DNA of 64,000 nucleotides from the NCBI RefSeq assembly GCF_900187375.1, contig NZ_FYEW01000001.1:1054001-1118000 (forward strand). The letters are read 5' to 3'. The translations under genes were made by a program, and so were the position numbers. This DNA comes from Hymenobacter gelipurpurascens (GTDB taxonomy: Bacteria; Bacteroidota; Bacteroidia; Cytophagales; Hymenobacteraceae). Below, piece after piece: positions 27,609 to 35,877 of the stretch. Below the pieces are notes generated by a model, which was given only the letters and a program-made list of their open reading frames with translations, was not told the DNA's origin and did not search any database. Numbering within the stretch: position 1 is the stretch's first letter; every line of letters begins with the position of its first letter.

Positions 27609-28973
27609 GAAGCTTCCCTCCTCCTTAATCTTTTCCATATCCTCTTCGGTCAGGACGCCTACGTAGAAGGGAAAGCTGTGCGTCGCGACGCTGCCATGCC
27701 CGTCGGAGGCCATAACCAGCAGTCGGTAAGCTCCTTTTTTGGTGGGAGCACGCAACAGGGCCTCTTTCGCATCGGAACGTAAAACCACTTCTTTCAGAGG
27801 CTCCGGGGCTGTGCGGTCCTGGGGTAGCACGAAGTTCTCGTCTACATCTTGCACCACCTCCCACGTAAGTTTCAGTGGGTCGCCCTCGGGGTCGGAGGCT
27901 TCAATGGTAGCTAAGTAGTGGCCACCGGGCCGAAGGGCGGCGCTGCAACTATCGACTTGCCCGCCTAAGCGCAACTCGTGCAAATGCGGCGCTTTATTAG
28001 CCACTTGTTTACCGGTCCATAAGTAGTGAACCATATCGGCCACCGCGGTCTTTTCGCCTTTTTCCGTGAACAAGCTAAACCACATCGATGTCTGCTCGAA
28101 CCGTTGGCCCCAATACAAGGCATAAGAGCCTAAGCACTTATCCGGTTCGCCTAACACACTCTTCTTGAAACGCTTGCGAATGAACTCGGCCTTGGCATTA
28201 CTGCTTTGGTCCAAGGGAGCAAGCCAGCTCGTCTTGGGCGCTTCCCACCAGCCCCGTGCTCCGTATTCTCCTACTATATACGGGCCGGTCCAGCCATCCT
28301 TTTCTAGATATTTCTTTATCTGACCCAAAGGACCAAATACATTCACTGTCAATACATCCAAATCGGGGCAGAACTTACGCACGGCAAATACCATGTTGAA
28401 ATTGCCTGTAAGCGTGGTAGTTACCGGATGGTATGGATCCAGTTCATGAATCATGCGCACTATTTCATTCAGCACCTGAAAGGACCGGGGGTTGAAGGTG
28501 TGGTTATCCAGTTCGTTGCCCAGGTTCCAGATCAGCAGGGCCGGATGGTTGCGGAAACGCAACACCTGCTGCCGGATTTCTTCTTTTTGCTGGGCCACTG
28601 CCTTTTGGTCGTAGTAGTCAAAGTCTTCATACTCCGGCTTCATCCAGAGGCCTAGCATCACGGTGAGGCCTTGCTGATGGGCCTTATCCATAATGGCATC
28701 AGCATAATTGGTGGTGTAGAGTCGTAGCGAGTTTCCGCCTAGTTCGCGCACCCGCTCTATCTGTTGTAGTCCCGCCACCCCTTTTATGCGATAGGGCTTC
28801 CCGCCCCGCAGGAGCTGATAACCGGCTGGTGTCTTTACAATCTGTACCGGTGACACTTCAGGGGGAGGCGAGGCAGCCTGCGTTTCCATTTTGTGGTTGG
28901 ATGACTGACATTCCAAAAGGAACAGGCACATGCTCATGCATACATACGACCACTTTATAAGGCAATAATTCAT
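27582..28973 (-). CDS. GH2-like TIM-barrel glycoside hydrolase lipoprotein
   Basis: A 463-residue lipoprotein: a hydrophobic leader ending CLFLLECQSS (lipobox). After a linker, RGGKPYRIKGVAGLQQIERV opens the barrel. The acid/base Glu is in IWNLGNELDNHTF near residue 155, and the nucleophile Glu is in YIVGEYGARGWW near residue 240, the pattern of GH2-type barrels. The barrel ends around residue 340. A C-terminal beta-sandwich follows (ATIEASDPEGDPLKLTWEV), Ig-like. It lacks the N-terminal sugar-binding and Ig domains of classical GH2 enzymes. It is divergent from the GT2 gene at 29133, and the two probably act on the same polysaccharide. Confidence 0.8.
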   Translation of the reverse strand: MNYCLIKWSYVCMSMCLFLLECQSSNHKMETQAASPPPEVSPVQIVKTPAGYQLLRGGKPYRIKGVAGLQQIERVRELGGNSLRLYTTNYADAIMDKAHQQGLTVMLGLWMKPEYEDFDYYDQKAVAQQKEEIRQQVLRFRNHPALLIWNLGNELDNHTFNPRSFQVLNEIVRMIHELDPYHPVTTTLTGNFNMVFAVRKFCPDLDVLTVNVFGPLGQIKKYLEKDGWTGPYIVGEYGARGWWEAPKTSWLAPLDQSSNAKAEFIRKRFKKSVLGEPDKCLGSYALYWGQRFEQTSMWFSLFTEKGEKTAVADMVHYLWTGKQVANKAPHLHELRLGGQVDSCSAALRPGGHYLATIEASDPEGDPLKLTWEVVQDVDENFVLPQDRTAPEPLKEVVLRSDAKEALLRAPTKKGAYRLLVMASDGHGSVATHSFPFYVGVLTEEDMEKIKEEGSFKKKLSSVN

Positions 28974-29132
28974 AACCGTGGACTAAAGAATACACAAACC
29001 AAACTTGTGAATTTTACTTTACTAATTTATGCATAAACTAATTTTTATTTGTATTATTTATAATCATATTACAAATCGATACGATCTACAGCACAATCGG
29101 AAAGCACGCTGGCTTTACTCTTGTGCTCTACT

Positions 29133-31640
29133 ATGATAGTCAATCACACCATGACTATGAATGTTACACTGCCTCTGCAAACCCATAAGCCCAAAGGCCA
29201 GCTACCTCCTGCGGTTTCCCAGCCCGTTCGGAATGTGCCAGCGGCCTACGTGCCTCGGATGCGGGTGCTGGTGATAATTGGGGTGTTGCTGATGGTGCAT
29301 TTTATCTGGTGGTTTGCTGATGATGACCACATCGGGTATGCCCCCTTGTTCTGGCTCCTGACGGTATCCTTGGGCTTCAAATGCCTGAAAATGCTGCACG
29401 AGTGGTACCATTACATTCAGGTCAGCGAGCCAGTAGCGCCAGCTACTTCCGGCCACCAGCAGTACACCGTAGATATGCTCACTACGGCCTGCCCCAGCGA
29501 GCCACGCGACATGATTGTGGACACCTTGCGGGCCATGCAGGCCGTTACGTACCCCCACACCAGCTACCTCTGCGATGAAGGCAACGACCCGTATCTGCGG
29601 CACGTGTGCGCCGAGCTGGGCGTAGTGCACGTTACGCGCCAACTGAAAGTGAATGCCAAGGCCGGCAACATCAACCATGCCCTGCAGCAGGCGACCGGCG
29701 AGCTATGCGTAGTGCTGGACCCCGACCACGTGCCTACGCCCGACTTCCTGGACAAGGTGGTGCCCTACTTTGCTGACCCTACCGTAGGCTACGCCCAGGT
29801 GGTACAGGCCTACAGCAACCAAGAGGAAACCTTGGTGGCGTTGGGTGCCGCCGAGCAAACTTATCAGTTCTATGGCCCCCTGATGATGGGCATGAATACC
29901 TACAACACAGCCCAGTCTATTGGCGCTAATTGCACTTTCCGCCGCGCCGCCCTCGACAGTATTGGGGGGCACGCAGCCGGCCTCACGGAGGATATGCATA
30001 CGGCTATGTGCCTGCATGCCGCCGGCTGGAAATCAGTGTATGTGCCGGCCATTGTGAGCAGGGGGTTGGTGCCGGCCTCGCTGGCGGCCTTTTTCGCGCA
30101 GCAGCTCAAGTGGGCCCGGGGCAGCTTCGATTTGCTGTTCCATGTATATCCGCGCCTATTCACGCGCTTTACCTGGCGGCAAAAGCTACACTACGCCACG
30201 TTACCGCTGTACTTTTTTTCTGGGGTCATCACGCTCATTGATATTGGGGTACCTATTGCGGCCCTGATCATGATCCAGTTTCCCTGGCACTTGTCGTTGG
30301 GCGAGTTTGCCTTGCACATGACGCCGCTGCTGCTGGTGTCGTTGCTGATCCGGTACAACGCCCAACGGTGGCTGCGGGAACCCCATGAGACTGGCCTACA
30401 CCTTGCCGGCGGCTTTCTGCGCATCGGCACTTGGTGGATTTATTGCCTAGGCCTCTTATACACTATCCTCGGGGTGCGGGTGCCCTACATCCCGACCCCC
30501 AAAGAAGGCTGCGGTGGCAATGAGTGGCAGCTCAGCCTGCCCAATATTGCCTTGGCGGCTCTATCCGTGGGGGCCGCCCGCTACGCTCATTATCTGATCC
30601 AGACCCCTTACGCGCTGCTGATGATGGCGTTGGCCATGTCTAACGCCGCTTTCCTTATGGTATCGGTGCTGATGGCCCAGCATGACCTGCTCAGGAGCCT
30701 AAAGCACTTCGTTAACTCCAAGCACTGGGTGCAAAATATGTTGCAAAAGGTGGAGCACTGGCTGACAGAGCGCACAGGAGCTGTTTTACCCCGCTTCCGC
30801 ACAGCAGCGGTATATGTGGCCTGCTGCCTGATTACGGCGCATGCATTTTTAAGCGTGGGCGTCGAGTTCTGGCGTCACCACATCACGCCCTCGGCCTCTC
30901 TCATCTGGGCGCACACCGGCGAGGGTGGCCTACGCATAGGTCATAACGAAGCCCCCTCCACTATCTGGTCGGCATCTGTTAGATCGGCTTCTCAAACAGC
31001 CAGCCCAATGGCTCCGGCAGTTGTCGAGCTTTGGCTGACCCCGTCTGTTGCTCCGCAGGTAGAGCCAGCAGTCCTGGAGCAGCTAGACGCGCAAGGCAGC
31101 CTGCCCCTGCTCAGTTGGGAAGTAAAACCGGAATCTGTGGGCTCCTCCGAGTGGCAGCGCAGCGTAGATATTCTCAAGCAGCACAGCAAACCCCTGTTGC
31201 TGCGGCCCATCATCAGGGCCACAAACCCTGCCGCCTACCGGGCCGCATGGCAGCAACTGGTGACAAGCTTCAAAGCCTCGGGCGTCTCCGGTCCTGCCTG
31301 GGTCTGGACCCCGCCCCGGCCCGATTCAGTAGCCGCGTACTTCCCAGGCTCGGCCTTCACTGATTGGGTTGCCGCTGACTACCTCTCCCTGACTCCGGCC
31401 ACGCTGGCCGAGATAAAAAAGCCCTACACTTCGCTTCGCCTGCAACTGGCCGAGCGTGCCGAGCTGAATAGCAAACCGATTTTTATGCTTGCCCTGGCTC
31501 AGCCAGGTCTTAACCAACAGGCACAGGCTAAGCGCTTGAAACAACAATATCCTGAAGTAAAAGCCCTCATTTTAGGCTCGCCAAAGGCCCAGCAAACCGA
31601 GGTGGTGGTGCTTAACGCTCAACCTGGCCTACAGCCCTAG
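29133..31640 (+). CDS. GT2 polysaccharide synthase fused to degenerate GH26-like domain
   Basis: An 835-residue membrane protein. The family 2 glycosyltransferase core resembles cellulose synthases: CDEGND near residue 148, DPDHVP near 196, TEDMHTAM near 285 and QQLKWARGS near 323, where Lys replaces the Arg of QxxRW. Two helices precede the core and about six follow. After residue 560 comes an extracytoplasmic domain with LPLLSWEVKP, LLRPIIRATNPAAYRAAWQQ, WVWTPPRPDSVAAYFPG and KPIFMLALAQPG, the layout of GH26 mannanases. Neither catalytic Glu of GH26 is seen: the RPxxE position reads RPIIR and the KPIxxAE position reads ALAQ. It may bind rather than cut the nascent glycan. The start is ATG 29133; a TTG lies at 29121. 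Confidence 0.8.
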   Translation: MIVNHTMTMNVTLPLQTHKPKGQLPPAVSQPVRNVPAAYVPRMRVLVIIGVLLMVHFIWWFADDDHIGYAPLFWLLTVSLGFKCLKMLHEWYHYIQVSEPVAPATSGHQQYTVDMLTTACPSEPRDMIVDTLRAMQAVTYPHTSYLCDEGNDPYLRHVCAELGVVHVTRQLKVNAKAGNINHALQQATGELCVVLDPDHVPTPDFLDKVVPYFADPTVGYAQVVQAYSNQEETLVALGAAEQTYQFYGPLMMGMNTYNTAQSIGANCTFRRAALDSIGGHAAGLTEDMHTAMCLHAAGWKSVYVPAIVSRGLVPASLAAFFAQQLKWARGSFDLLFHVYPRLFTRFTWRQKLHYATLPLYFFSGVITLIDIGVPIAALIMIQFPWHLSLGEFALHMTPLLLVSLLIRYNAQRWLREPHETGLHLAGGFLRIGTWWIYCLGLLYTILGVRVPYIPTPKEGCGGNEWQLSLPNIALAALSVGAARYAHYLIQTPYALLMMALAMSNAAFLMVSVLMAQHDLLRSLKHFVNSKHWVQNMLQKVEHWLTERTGAVLPRFRTAAVYVACCLITAHAFLSVGVEFWRHHITPSASLIWAHTGEGGLRIGHNEAPSTIWSASVRSASQTASPMAPAVVELWLTPSVAPQVEPAVLEQLDAQGSLPLLSWEVKPESVGSSEWQRSVDILKQHSKPLLLRPIIRATNPAAYRAAWQQLVTSFKASGVSGPAWVWTPPRPDSVAAYFPGSAFTDWVAADYLSLTPATLAEIKKPYTSLRLQLAERAELNSKPIFMLALAQPGLNQQAQAKRLKQQYPEVKALILGSPKAQQTEVVVLNAQPGLQP

Positions 31641-31676
31641 TCACCGTTTTTTGGCTCCAAGTGGCCTAGTACCTTA

Positions 31677-31719
31677 CAAAAAGAAAGGGCTACCCGAAAT
31701 ACTTCGGGTAGCCCTTTCT
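31677..31719. terminator. Bidirectional terminator flanked by motif copies
   Basis: Stem AGAAAGGGCTACCCGAA/TTCGGGTAGCCCTTTCT with loop ATAC between convergent genes. A-rich on its left side, giving a T tail for the minus strand. Copies of the dispersed motif lie on both sides (31662 and 31732) in the same orientation. Confidence 0.88.
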
Positions 31720-31735
31720 GCTGCTATAGAGTGGC

Positions 31736-32671
31736 CTAGAAGCTCTGCACAATGCTGTTGTGCAGCGTGCGGGGGCTCCAGTAGCCGCTGGCAATAATGC
31801 GACGGATAGTGTACAAGGGGTCCTGCTGGTCGCGCTTTTCCGCCAGCACAAAGGCCGCGTCCATGCCGCGCTTCTTCAGCTCCGGAATAGCTTCGGGGTT
31901 CCACAGCCCGAAGGGATACGCGAAGTAGTTGATCTTCTTGCCCGTGATTTCCTCCAACTGCTTGGTGGGCTTCTCAATCTGGGTCACCCAATCATGGCCC
32001 TGGTATTTCTTCACGTTGTGGTGGTCCCAGGTGTGAGAGCCGATGATGTTGCCTTCGTCGGAAAGCTGCTTTACCTGCGCCTTGCTCATGTAGTTCGGGC
32101 GGCCCAGGCTCACGGTCATGATGAAGTACACGGCCTTGTAGCCGTACTTATCCAAGGTGGGCTTTGCCACAGTGAACTGATCGAGGTCGGTGTCGTCGAA
32201 GGTCAGCATGATGGGCTTGCTGGGCAGCGGCGCGCCGGTCGTCAGGTAGGCGTACAATTGGTCGGGCAGGATAGCATGGTAGCCGGAGTCGGCCAACATC
32301 TTGATCTGGGCCTTAAACTGCTCCACCGGCACGATATAGTCCTTGGCACCCTTAGAGTCGCGCGGGCGCCAATCCCGGATCTGGTGGTAGCACAGAATTG
32401 GCACCTGAGGACGGGCCGTGATGGTGGCCGCATCGGCGCGCTTGCCGGCCGGAATAGTAGCGGGGCTACCCGTGTTTCCGGTATTGGCCGCCGTGGCCGT
32501 ACCAGCCGTGGTAATGGTAGCGGTTTCGGCAGAGTCGGCGGCAGTGCCGATAACGGCGGAGGCCTGCTGGTTTTCAGAAACTGCGGCCGATTTGGAGTCG
32601 TTGCAAGCGGGCAGCGTGAGTGTAGCAGCCAGAGCAGCGGCAGCCATCAACGGAGAAGCGAAAGATTTCAT
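31736..32671 (-). CDS. Polysaccharide deacetylase lipoprotein
   Basis: A 311-residue lipoprotein with leader MKSFASPLMAAAALAATLTL and lipobox PACND. A Ser/Thr/Ala-rich linker (to about residue 80) is followed by a NodB domain: ILCYHQIRDW, LTFDDTDLDQFTVAKPTLDK with the catalytic Asp pair, AVYFIMTVSLG, IIGSHTWDHHNVKKYQ with the metal-binding His residues, and FAYPFGLWNPEAI. This is the set of an active metal-dependent deacetylase of N-acetylglucosamine-type polymers. Being near the GT2 and GH genes, it may modify their product (inference). The start at 32671 fits the lipobox; upstream Met codons at 32680 and 32686 are alternatives. Its TAG is inside a dispersed motif. Confidence 0.87.
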   Translation of the reverse strand: MKSFASPLMAAAALAATLTLPACNDSKSAAVSENQQASAVIGTAADSAETATITTAGTATAANTGNTGSPATIPAGKRADAATITARPQVPILCYHQIRDWRPRDSKGAKDYIVPVEQFKAQIKMLADSGYHAILPDQLYAYLTTGAPLPSKPIMLTFDDTDLDQFTVAKPTLDKYGYKAVYFIMTVSLGRPNYMSKAQVKQLSDEGNIIGSHTWDHHNVKKYQGHDWVTQIEKPTKQLEEITGKKINYFAYPFGLWNPEAIPELKKRGMDAAFVLAEKRDQQDPLYTIRRIIASGYWSPRTLHNSIVQSF

Positions 32672-32800
32672 GGGGGGCATTAACACGGCGGGCAGCTGCC
32701 GCAGACTAGGAAATTTAAAGCAGGAAAGAGAGCCTTCGCGGCGGGTGTTGTACCTTCGTCACTGACTCTTCCAGTCACAAAACAACAGCTTCTTTCCCGC

Positions 32801-33670
32801 ATGAACAAACTCCGTGGTACGGGCGTCGCGCTCGTTACGCCCTTCACCCCCGCCCCCGACCACGCCGTAGACTATGCGGCCCTTCGTCGCCTCGTCGATT
32901 TTACCATTGAAGGCGGAGTGGAATACCTGGTAATCAATGGCACTACGGCCGAGTCGCCGACCATTACAACGGAGGAAAAAGCGGAAATTCTGCGTGTAGT
33001 GCGCGAACACACCGCCGACCGGGTGCCGCTGGTATACGGCATCGGGGGCAACGACACGGCCGGTGTAGAGCAAACCATCCGCAGCACCGACCTCACCGGC
33101 ATCACGGCAATTCTTTCTGCCAGCCCTTATTATAATAAGCCAAGCCAGGCCGGAATAATAGCGCACTATGAGCGCCTGGCCGACGCCGCGCCAGTACCGA
33201 TTATTCTGTACAACGTGCCCGGCCGCACGGCCTCCAACCTCACGGCCGCTACCACGCTGCGACTGGCCCAACACGAAAATATCATCGGAATTAAGGAAGC
33301 CAGCGGCAATGTAGAGCAGTGCCAGCTCATTGCGGCCCACAAGCCGGAAGACTTCCTGCTGATCAGTGGCGACGACATGCTCACGACTTCGCTTATCAGC
33401 TTCGGGGCCGTTGGCATCATCTCGGTGCTGGCCAATGCCTTTCCGCGTCGCTTCTCCGACATGACCCGCCACGCCCTGGCCGGCGACTTCAAAGCCGCCA
33501 GCAAGCTTCTCTTCGACTTCGTGGACCTGAACCCACTGATGTATGAGGAAAGCAACCCAGTAGGCGTGAAAGCTGCTCTTGAAGGCCTAGGCCTCTGCTC
33601 CAGCGCTGTACGCCTGCCGTTGCTAGAAGCTTCTGAGAACCTAAAGTCGCGGGTACAGAAGCTGCTGTAG
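32801..33670 (+). CDS. dapA: 4-hydroxy-tetrahydrodipicolinate synthase
   Basis: A 289-residue class I aldolase that condenses pyruvate with aspartate semialdehyde, the first step of the diaminopimelate and lysine branch. It begins MNKLRGTGVALVTPFTP. The pyruvate-binding GTTAES is near residue 47, the triad Tyr is in LYNVPGRT near 137, and the Schiff-base Lys is in IGIKEASGN near 165. GDDMLTTSLISFGAVGIISV near the end contains the conserved helix region. It is alone, without other dap genes, which fits the scattered lysine pathway of Bacteroidota. The stop TAG at 33668-33670 is inside a dispersed motif, and a MITE cluster follows. Confidence 0.96.
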   Translation: MNKLRGTGVALVTPFTPAPDHAVDYAALRRLVDFTIEGGVEYLVINGTTAESPTITTEEKAEILRVVREHTADRVPLVYGIGGNDTAGVEQTIRSTDLTGITAILSASPYYNKPSQAGIIAHYERLADAAPVPIILYNVPGRTASNLTAATTLRLAQHENIIGIKEASGNVEQCQLIAAHKPEDFLLISGDDMLTTSLISFGAVGIISVLANAFPRRFSDMTRHALAGDFKAASKLLFDFVDLNPLMYEESNPVGVKAALEGLGLCSSAVRLPLLEASENLKSRVQKLL

Positions 33671-33680
33671 GCCAGTCAAC

Positions 33681-33754
33681 AAGGCATTTCAGTAATGTCT
33701 TGTCATTGCGAGGAGGTACGACGAAGCAATGACAAGACATTACTGAAATGCCTT
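33681..33754. repeat. 74-bp inverted repeat derived from a MITE end
   Basis: Bases 33681-33709 are the exact reverse complement of 33726-33754 (29 bp), with a 16-base loop. The inner part of each arm and the loop carry the element end GTCATTGCGAGGAGGTACGA, so it looks like a recombination product of MITE ends at the 3' side of dapA. Confidence 0.8.
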
Positions 33755-33921
33755 GTCATTGCGAGGAGGTACGACGAAGCAACCTGTCCTTGTCGTTTAG
33801 AATACATCTAAAAAAACGTAAGCCTTTACCTCCTGGTGGAAGTAAGGGCTTTTCTGTCGGCCAGCAGTCGGCGTAATGGGAAGGAAAGATTGCTTCGTCG
33901 TACCTCCTCGCAATGACAAGG
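33751..33921. repeat. MITE-like inverted-repeat element, copy 2
   Basis: The ends are about 41-bp inverted repeats with only a few mismatches: the left reads CCTTGTCATTGCGAGGAGGT and continues ACGACGAAGCAA, and the right is its complement. The interior shows AAGCCTTTACC and GGAAGTAAGGGCTTTT, as in copy 1 at 16244-16393. It has no coding capacity. Its better-preserved ends suggest more recent movement. A further end is embedded in the repeat just before it. Confidence 0.82.
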
Positions 33922-33952
33922 TAGGTTTAGGCCATTGGGGCAACCAACTGGT

Positions 33953-34684
33953 CTACCAGCCACTGGCCAGCACATCGGCCACGTGCAGCGTTTTGATGGG
34001 CTTCTTCTCGCGGCGGATGTAGGCGTCGAGGTGCATGAGGCAGCTCGTGTCGGTGCTGATGATGTACTCGGCACCGGTGGCCAGGGCATGCTCTACTTTC
34101 TGCTCGGCCATGGCTACCGAAATAGCCTCGAACTTCACGGCGAAGGTGCCACCGAAGCCGCAGCAGGTTTCCGTTTCGGCCATTTCCAGGCGCTCTAGGC
34201 CAGGTATAGCATCCAGCAGTTGGCGCGGCGCCTCCCGGATGCCGCACTCGCGCAGCGCAGAGCAGGAATCGTGGTAGGTGTATTTGCCCTGCAGGCGGGC
34301 CTTCGGAATGCTGCTGATGCCCAGCACATCTACCAGGAACTCGGTCATCTCGAAGGCGCGACGCTGCACGCCGTGGTAACGGCCTGCTTCTGGAGTACCT
34401 TCGAACAGATCGGCGTAGGTATTGCGTACCATCCCGATACAGGAGGCCGAAGGGCTCACGATGTAGCGCTCCTGCTGGGTCGGGAAGTCGTCGAGGAATT
34501 TACAGGCGACTTCGCGGCTTTGCTCCTTATAGCCCGCGTTGTAGGCCGGCTGGCCGCAGCAGGTTTGGGCAGCGTTATAATGAACCTCACAACCCACGGC
34601 TTCCAGCACTTTCACCATGTTCATGGCAGTTTGTGGAAACAGCTGGTCTACGAAGCAAGGAATGAACAGATCAACAGCAGGCAT
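33953..34684 (-). CDS. lutA: LutA-type iron-sulfur (CCG-domain) oxidoreductase subunit
   Basis: A 243-residue protein with two CCG domains. The first has DLFIPCFVDQLFPQTAMNMV and AQTCCGQPAYNAGY; the second has ETCCGFGGTFAVKF and ISTDTSCLMHLDAYIRR. This is the layout of LutA/YkgE, one subunit of the LutABC lactate oxidation complex, and of glycolate oxidase iron-sulfur subunits. The Cys clusters bind an iron-sulfur centre. LutB and LutC are not in the neighbourhood, so the gene may work with subunits elsewhere. The length matches LutA. The symbol rests on domain arrangement, not on context. Confidence 0.85.
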   Translation of the reverse strand: MPAVDLFIPCFVDQLFPQTAMNMVKVLEAVGCEVHYNAAQTCCGQPAYNAGYKEQSREVACKFLDDFPTQQERYIVSPSASCIGMVRNTYADLFEGTPEAGRYHGVQRRAFEMTEFLVDVLGISSIPKARLQGKYTYHDSCSALRECGIREAPRQLLDAIPGLERLEMAETETCCGFGGTFAVKFEAISVAMAEQKVEHALATGAEYIISTDTSCLMHLDAYIRREKKPIKTLHVADVLASGW

Positions 34685-34784
34685 AGCGAGGGGAATAGAA
34701 CGTCATTCGGCACTAGGGCCGCACCAGGCACTGGCCCAGAAGCCAAGGCTGCTTCCTAGGCCAGTGCCCCATGACAAAGTACGG

Positions 34785-35639
34785 TTAATGCGCCGCAAAA
34801 ATGCGCTGATTCCACTGTATTGCGTCAGCTAAAGCCTCCGTCTGCAGGTTTGGCGCCTCCCCTACCTGCTGGGCAAATTCCAGCAGGCGCTCGGTGGGCA
34901 TGTTGCCCGTGAGCTGGTCGGTGGCCATGGGGCAGCCGCCGTAGCCGCCCAGTGCGCCATCGAAGTGGCGGCAGCCAGCTTCGTAAGCCGCCTGCACTTT
35001 TTCATGCCAGCTATCGGGGGTGGTATGCAGGTGCGCCCCGAAGCGGATGTGCGGGAATGCGGCCGTCAGCTCCCGGAAAGCCGGACTGATGGTAGCGGGT
35101 GTAGAGGCCCCAATGGTATCGGAAAGGGCCACAATGGTTACGCCCAAGGCATCGAGCTTTTGCGTGAACTGGCCTAGCACCTCCGGGCTCCATGGGTCGC
35201 CGTAAGGGTTGCCGAAGCCCATGCTCAGGTACACCACCTGCTGTTGGCCGGTGCGGGCGCACAGCTCCTGCATGCGGGCTACATCATCGAGGGCCTGCGC
35301 AATGCTTTTGTTGGTGTTGCGCTGCTGAAAAGTTTCGGAAACAGACAGCGGAAACCCGATGTATTGAATCTGGCTGTATTGAGCGGCCGTTTCGGCGCCG
35401 CGCAGGTTGGCTACAATGGCCAGCAGGCGCGTATTTGACTGGCCTAGCTCCAGCCTGTCCAAGACTTCGGCGGTATCCGCCAGCTGCGGAATAGCCTTCG
35501 GCGACACAAAGGAGCCGAAATCAAGCGTATCAAACCCAACGCGAAGTAGCGTGTTCAGGTAGGCCACTTTATCGGCCGTCGGGATGAACGTAGGCCACCC
35601 TTGCATGGCATCGCGCGGGCATTCGGTGAGGTGGAGCAT
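34785..35639 (-). CDS. Hydroxymethylglutaryl-CoA lyase
   Basis: A 284-residue HMGL-type aldolase. The start at 35639 gives MLHLTECPRDAMQGWPTFIP, with the catalytic Arg in the PRD motif directly at the N-terminus. The core has FGSFVSPKAIPQLADTAEVL, VYLSMGFGNPYG, metal-binding HLHTTPDSW and the loop GGYGGCPMATDQLTGNMPTE with the conserved Cys, all as in HMG-CoA lyases. It would split HMG-CoA into acetoacetate and acetyl-CoA in leucine or ketone catabolism. The chain is shorter than most because the N-terminus is trimmed, and TDQ replaces PGA in the Cys loop, so a related acyl-CoA substrate is possible. It has a -7 box upstream. Confidence 0.87.
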   Translation of the reverse strand: MLHLTECPRDAMQGWPTFIPTADKVAYLNTLLRVGFDTLDFGSFVSPKAIPQLADTAEVLDRLELGQSNTRLLAIVANLRGAETAAQYSQIQYIGFPLSVSETFQQRNTNKSIAQALDDVARMQELCARTGQQQVVYLSMGFGNPYGDPWSPEVLGQFTQKLDALGVTIVALSDTIGASTPATISPAFRELTAAFPHIRFGAHLHTTPDSWHEKVQAAYEAGCRHFDGALGGYGGCPMATDQLTGNMPTERLLEFAQQVGEAPNLQTEALADAIQWNQRIFAAH

Positions 35640-35665
35640 GGAGGTGGGCGGGTTGGTTGGGGCCG

Positions 35666-35673
35666 TAAAGGTA
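35666..35673 (-). promoter_or_regulatory. Bacteroidota -7-like box TACCTTTA
   Basis: On the minus strand TACCTTTA lies 26 bp before the lyase start codon and matches TAnnTTTG except the last base. No clear -33 box is seen. Confidence 0.4.
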
Positions 35674-35877
35674 GAAGTCAAGCTGCTAACTGTCCTCACC
35701 ATTCCCTACACCCTGCTCAACAAGCCGCAGTACGCCCAGAAAACCAGAAGGAAGCAAACACACTGGTTCATTTACGCTCAGGAAGCAGGAATCAGGAACA
35801 CCGGTTCTTCTGGCCGAACTAGTCGGTTGCCGCTGGGGTTACTCCTATTATCCTTTCTTACTACCATACTCCAGTAC

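Noticed and set aside
33681..33921. Repeated 30-bp units near dapA considered as a CRISPR array
   Set aside because: Only a few copies in both orientations with irregular spacing; they are ends of a MITE-like element.
35584..35877. N-terminal extension of the M23 peptidase frame
   Set aside because: It overlaps the divergent lyase gene and its promoter, and places the lipoprotein signal in the middle of the protein.
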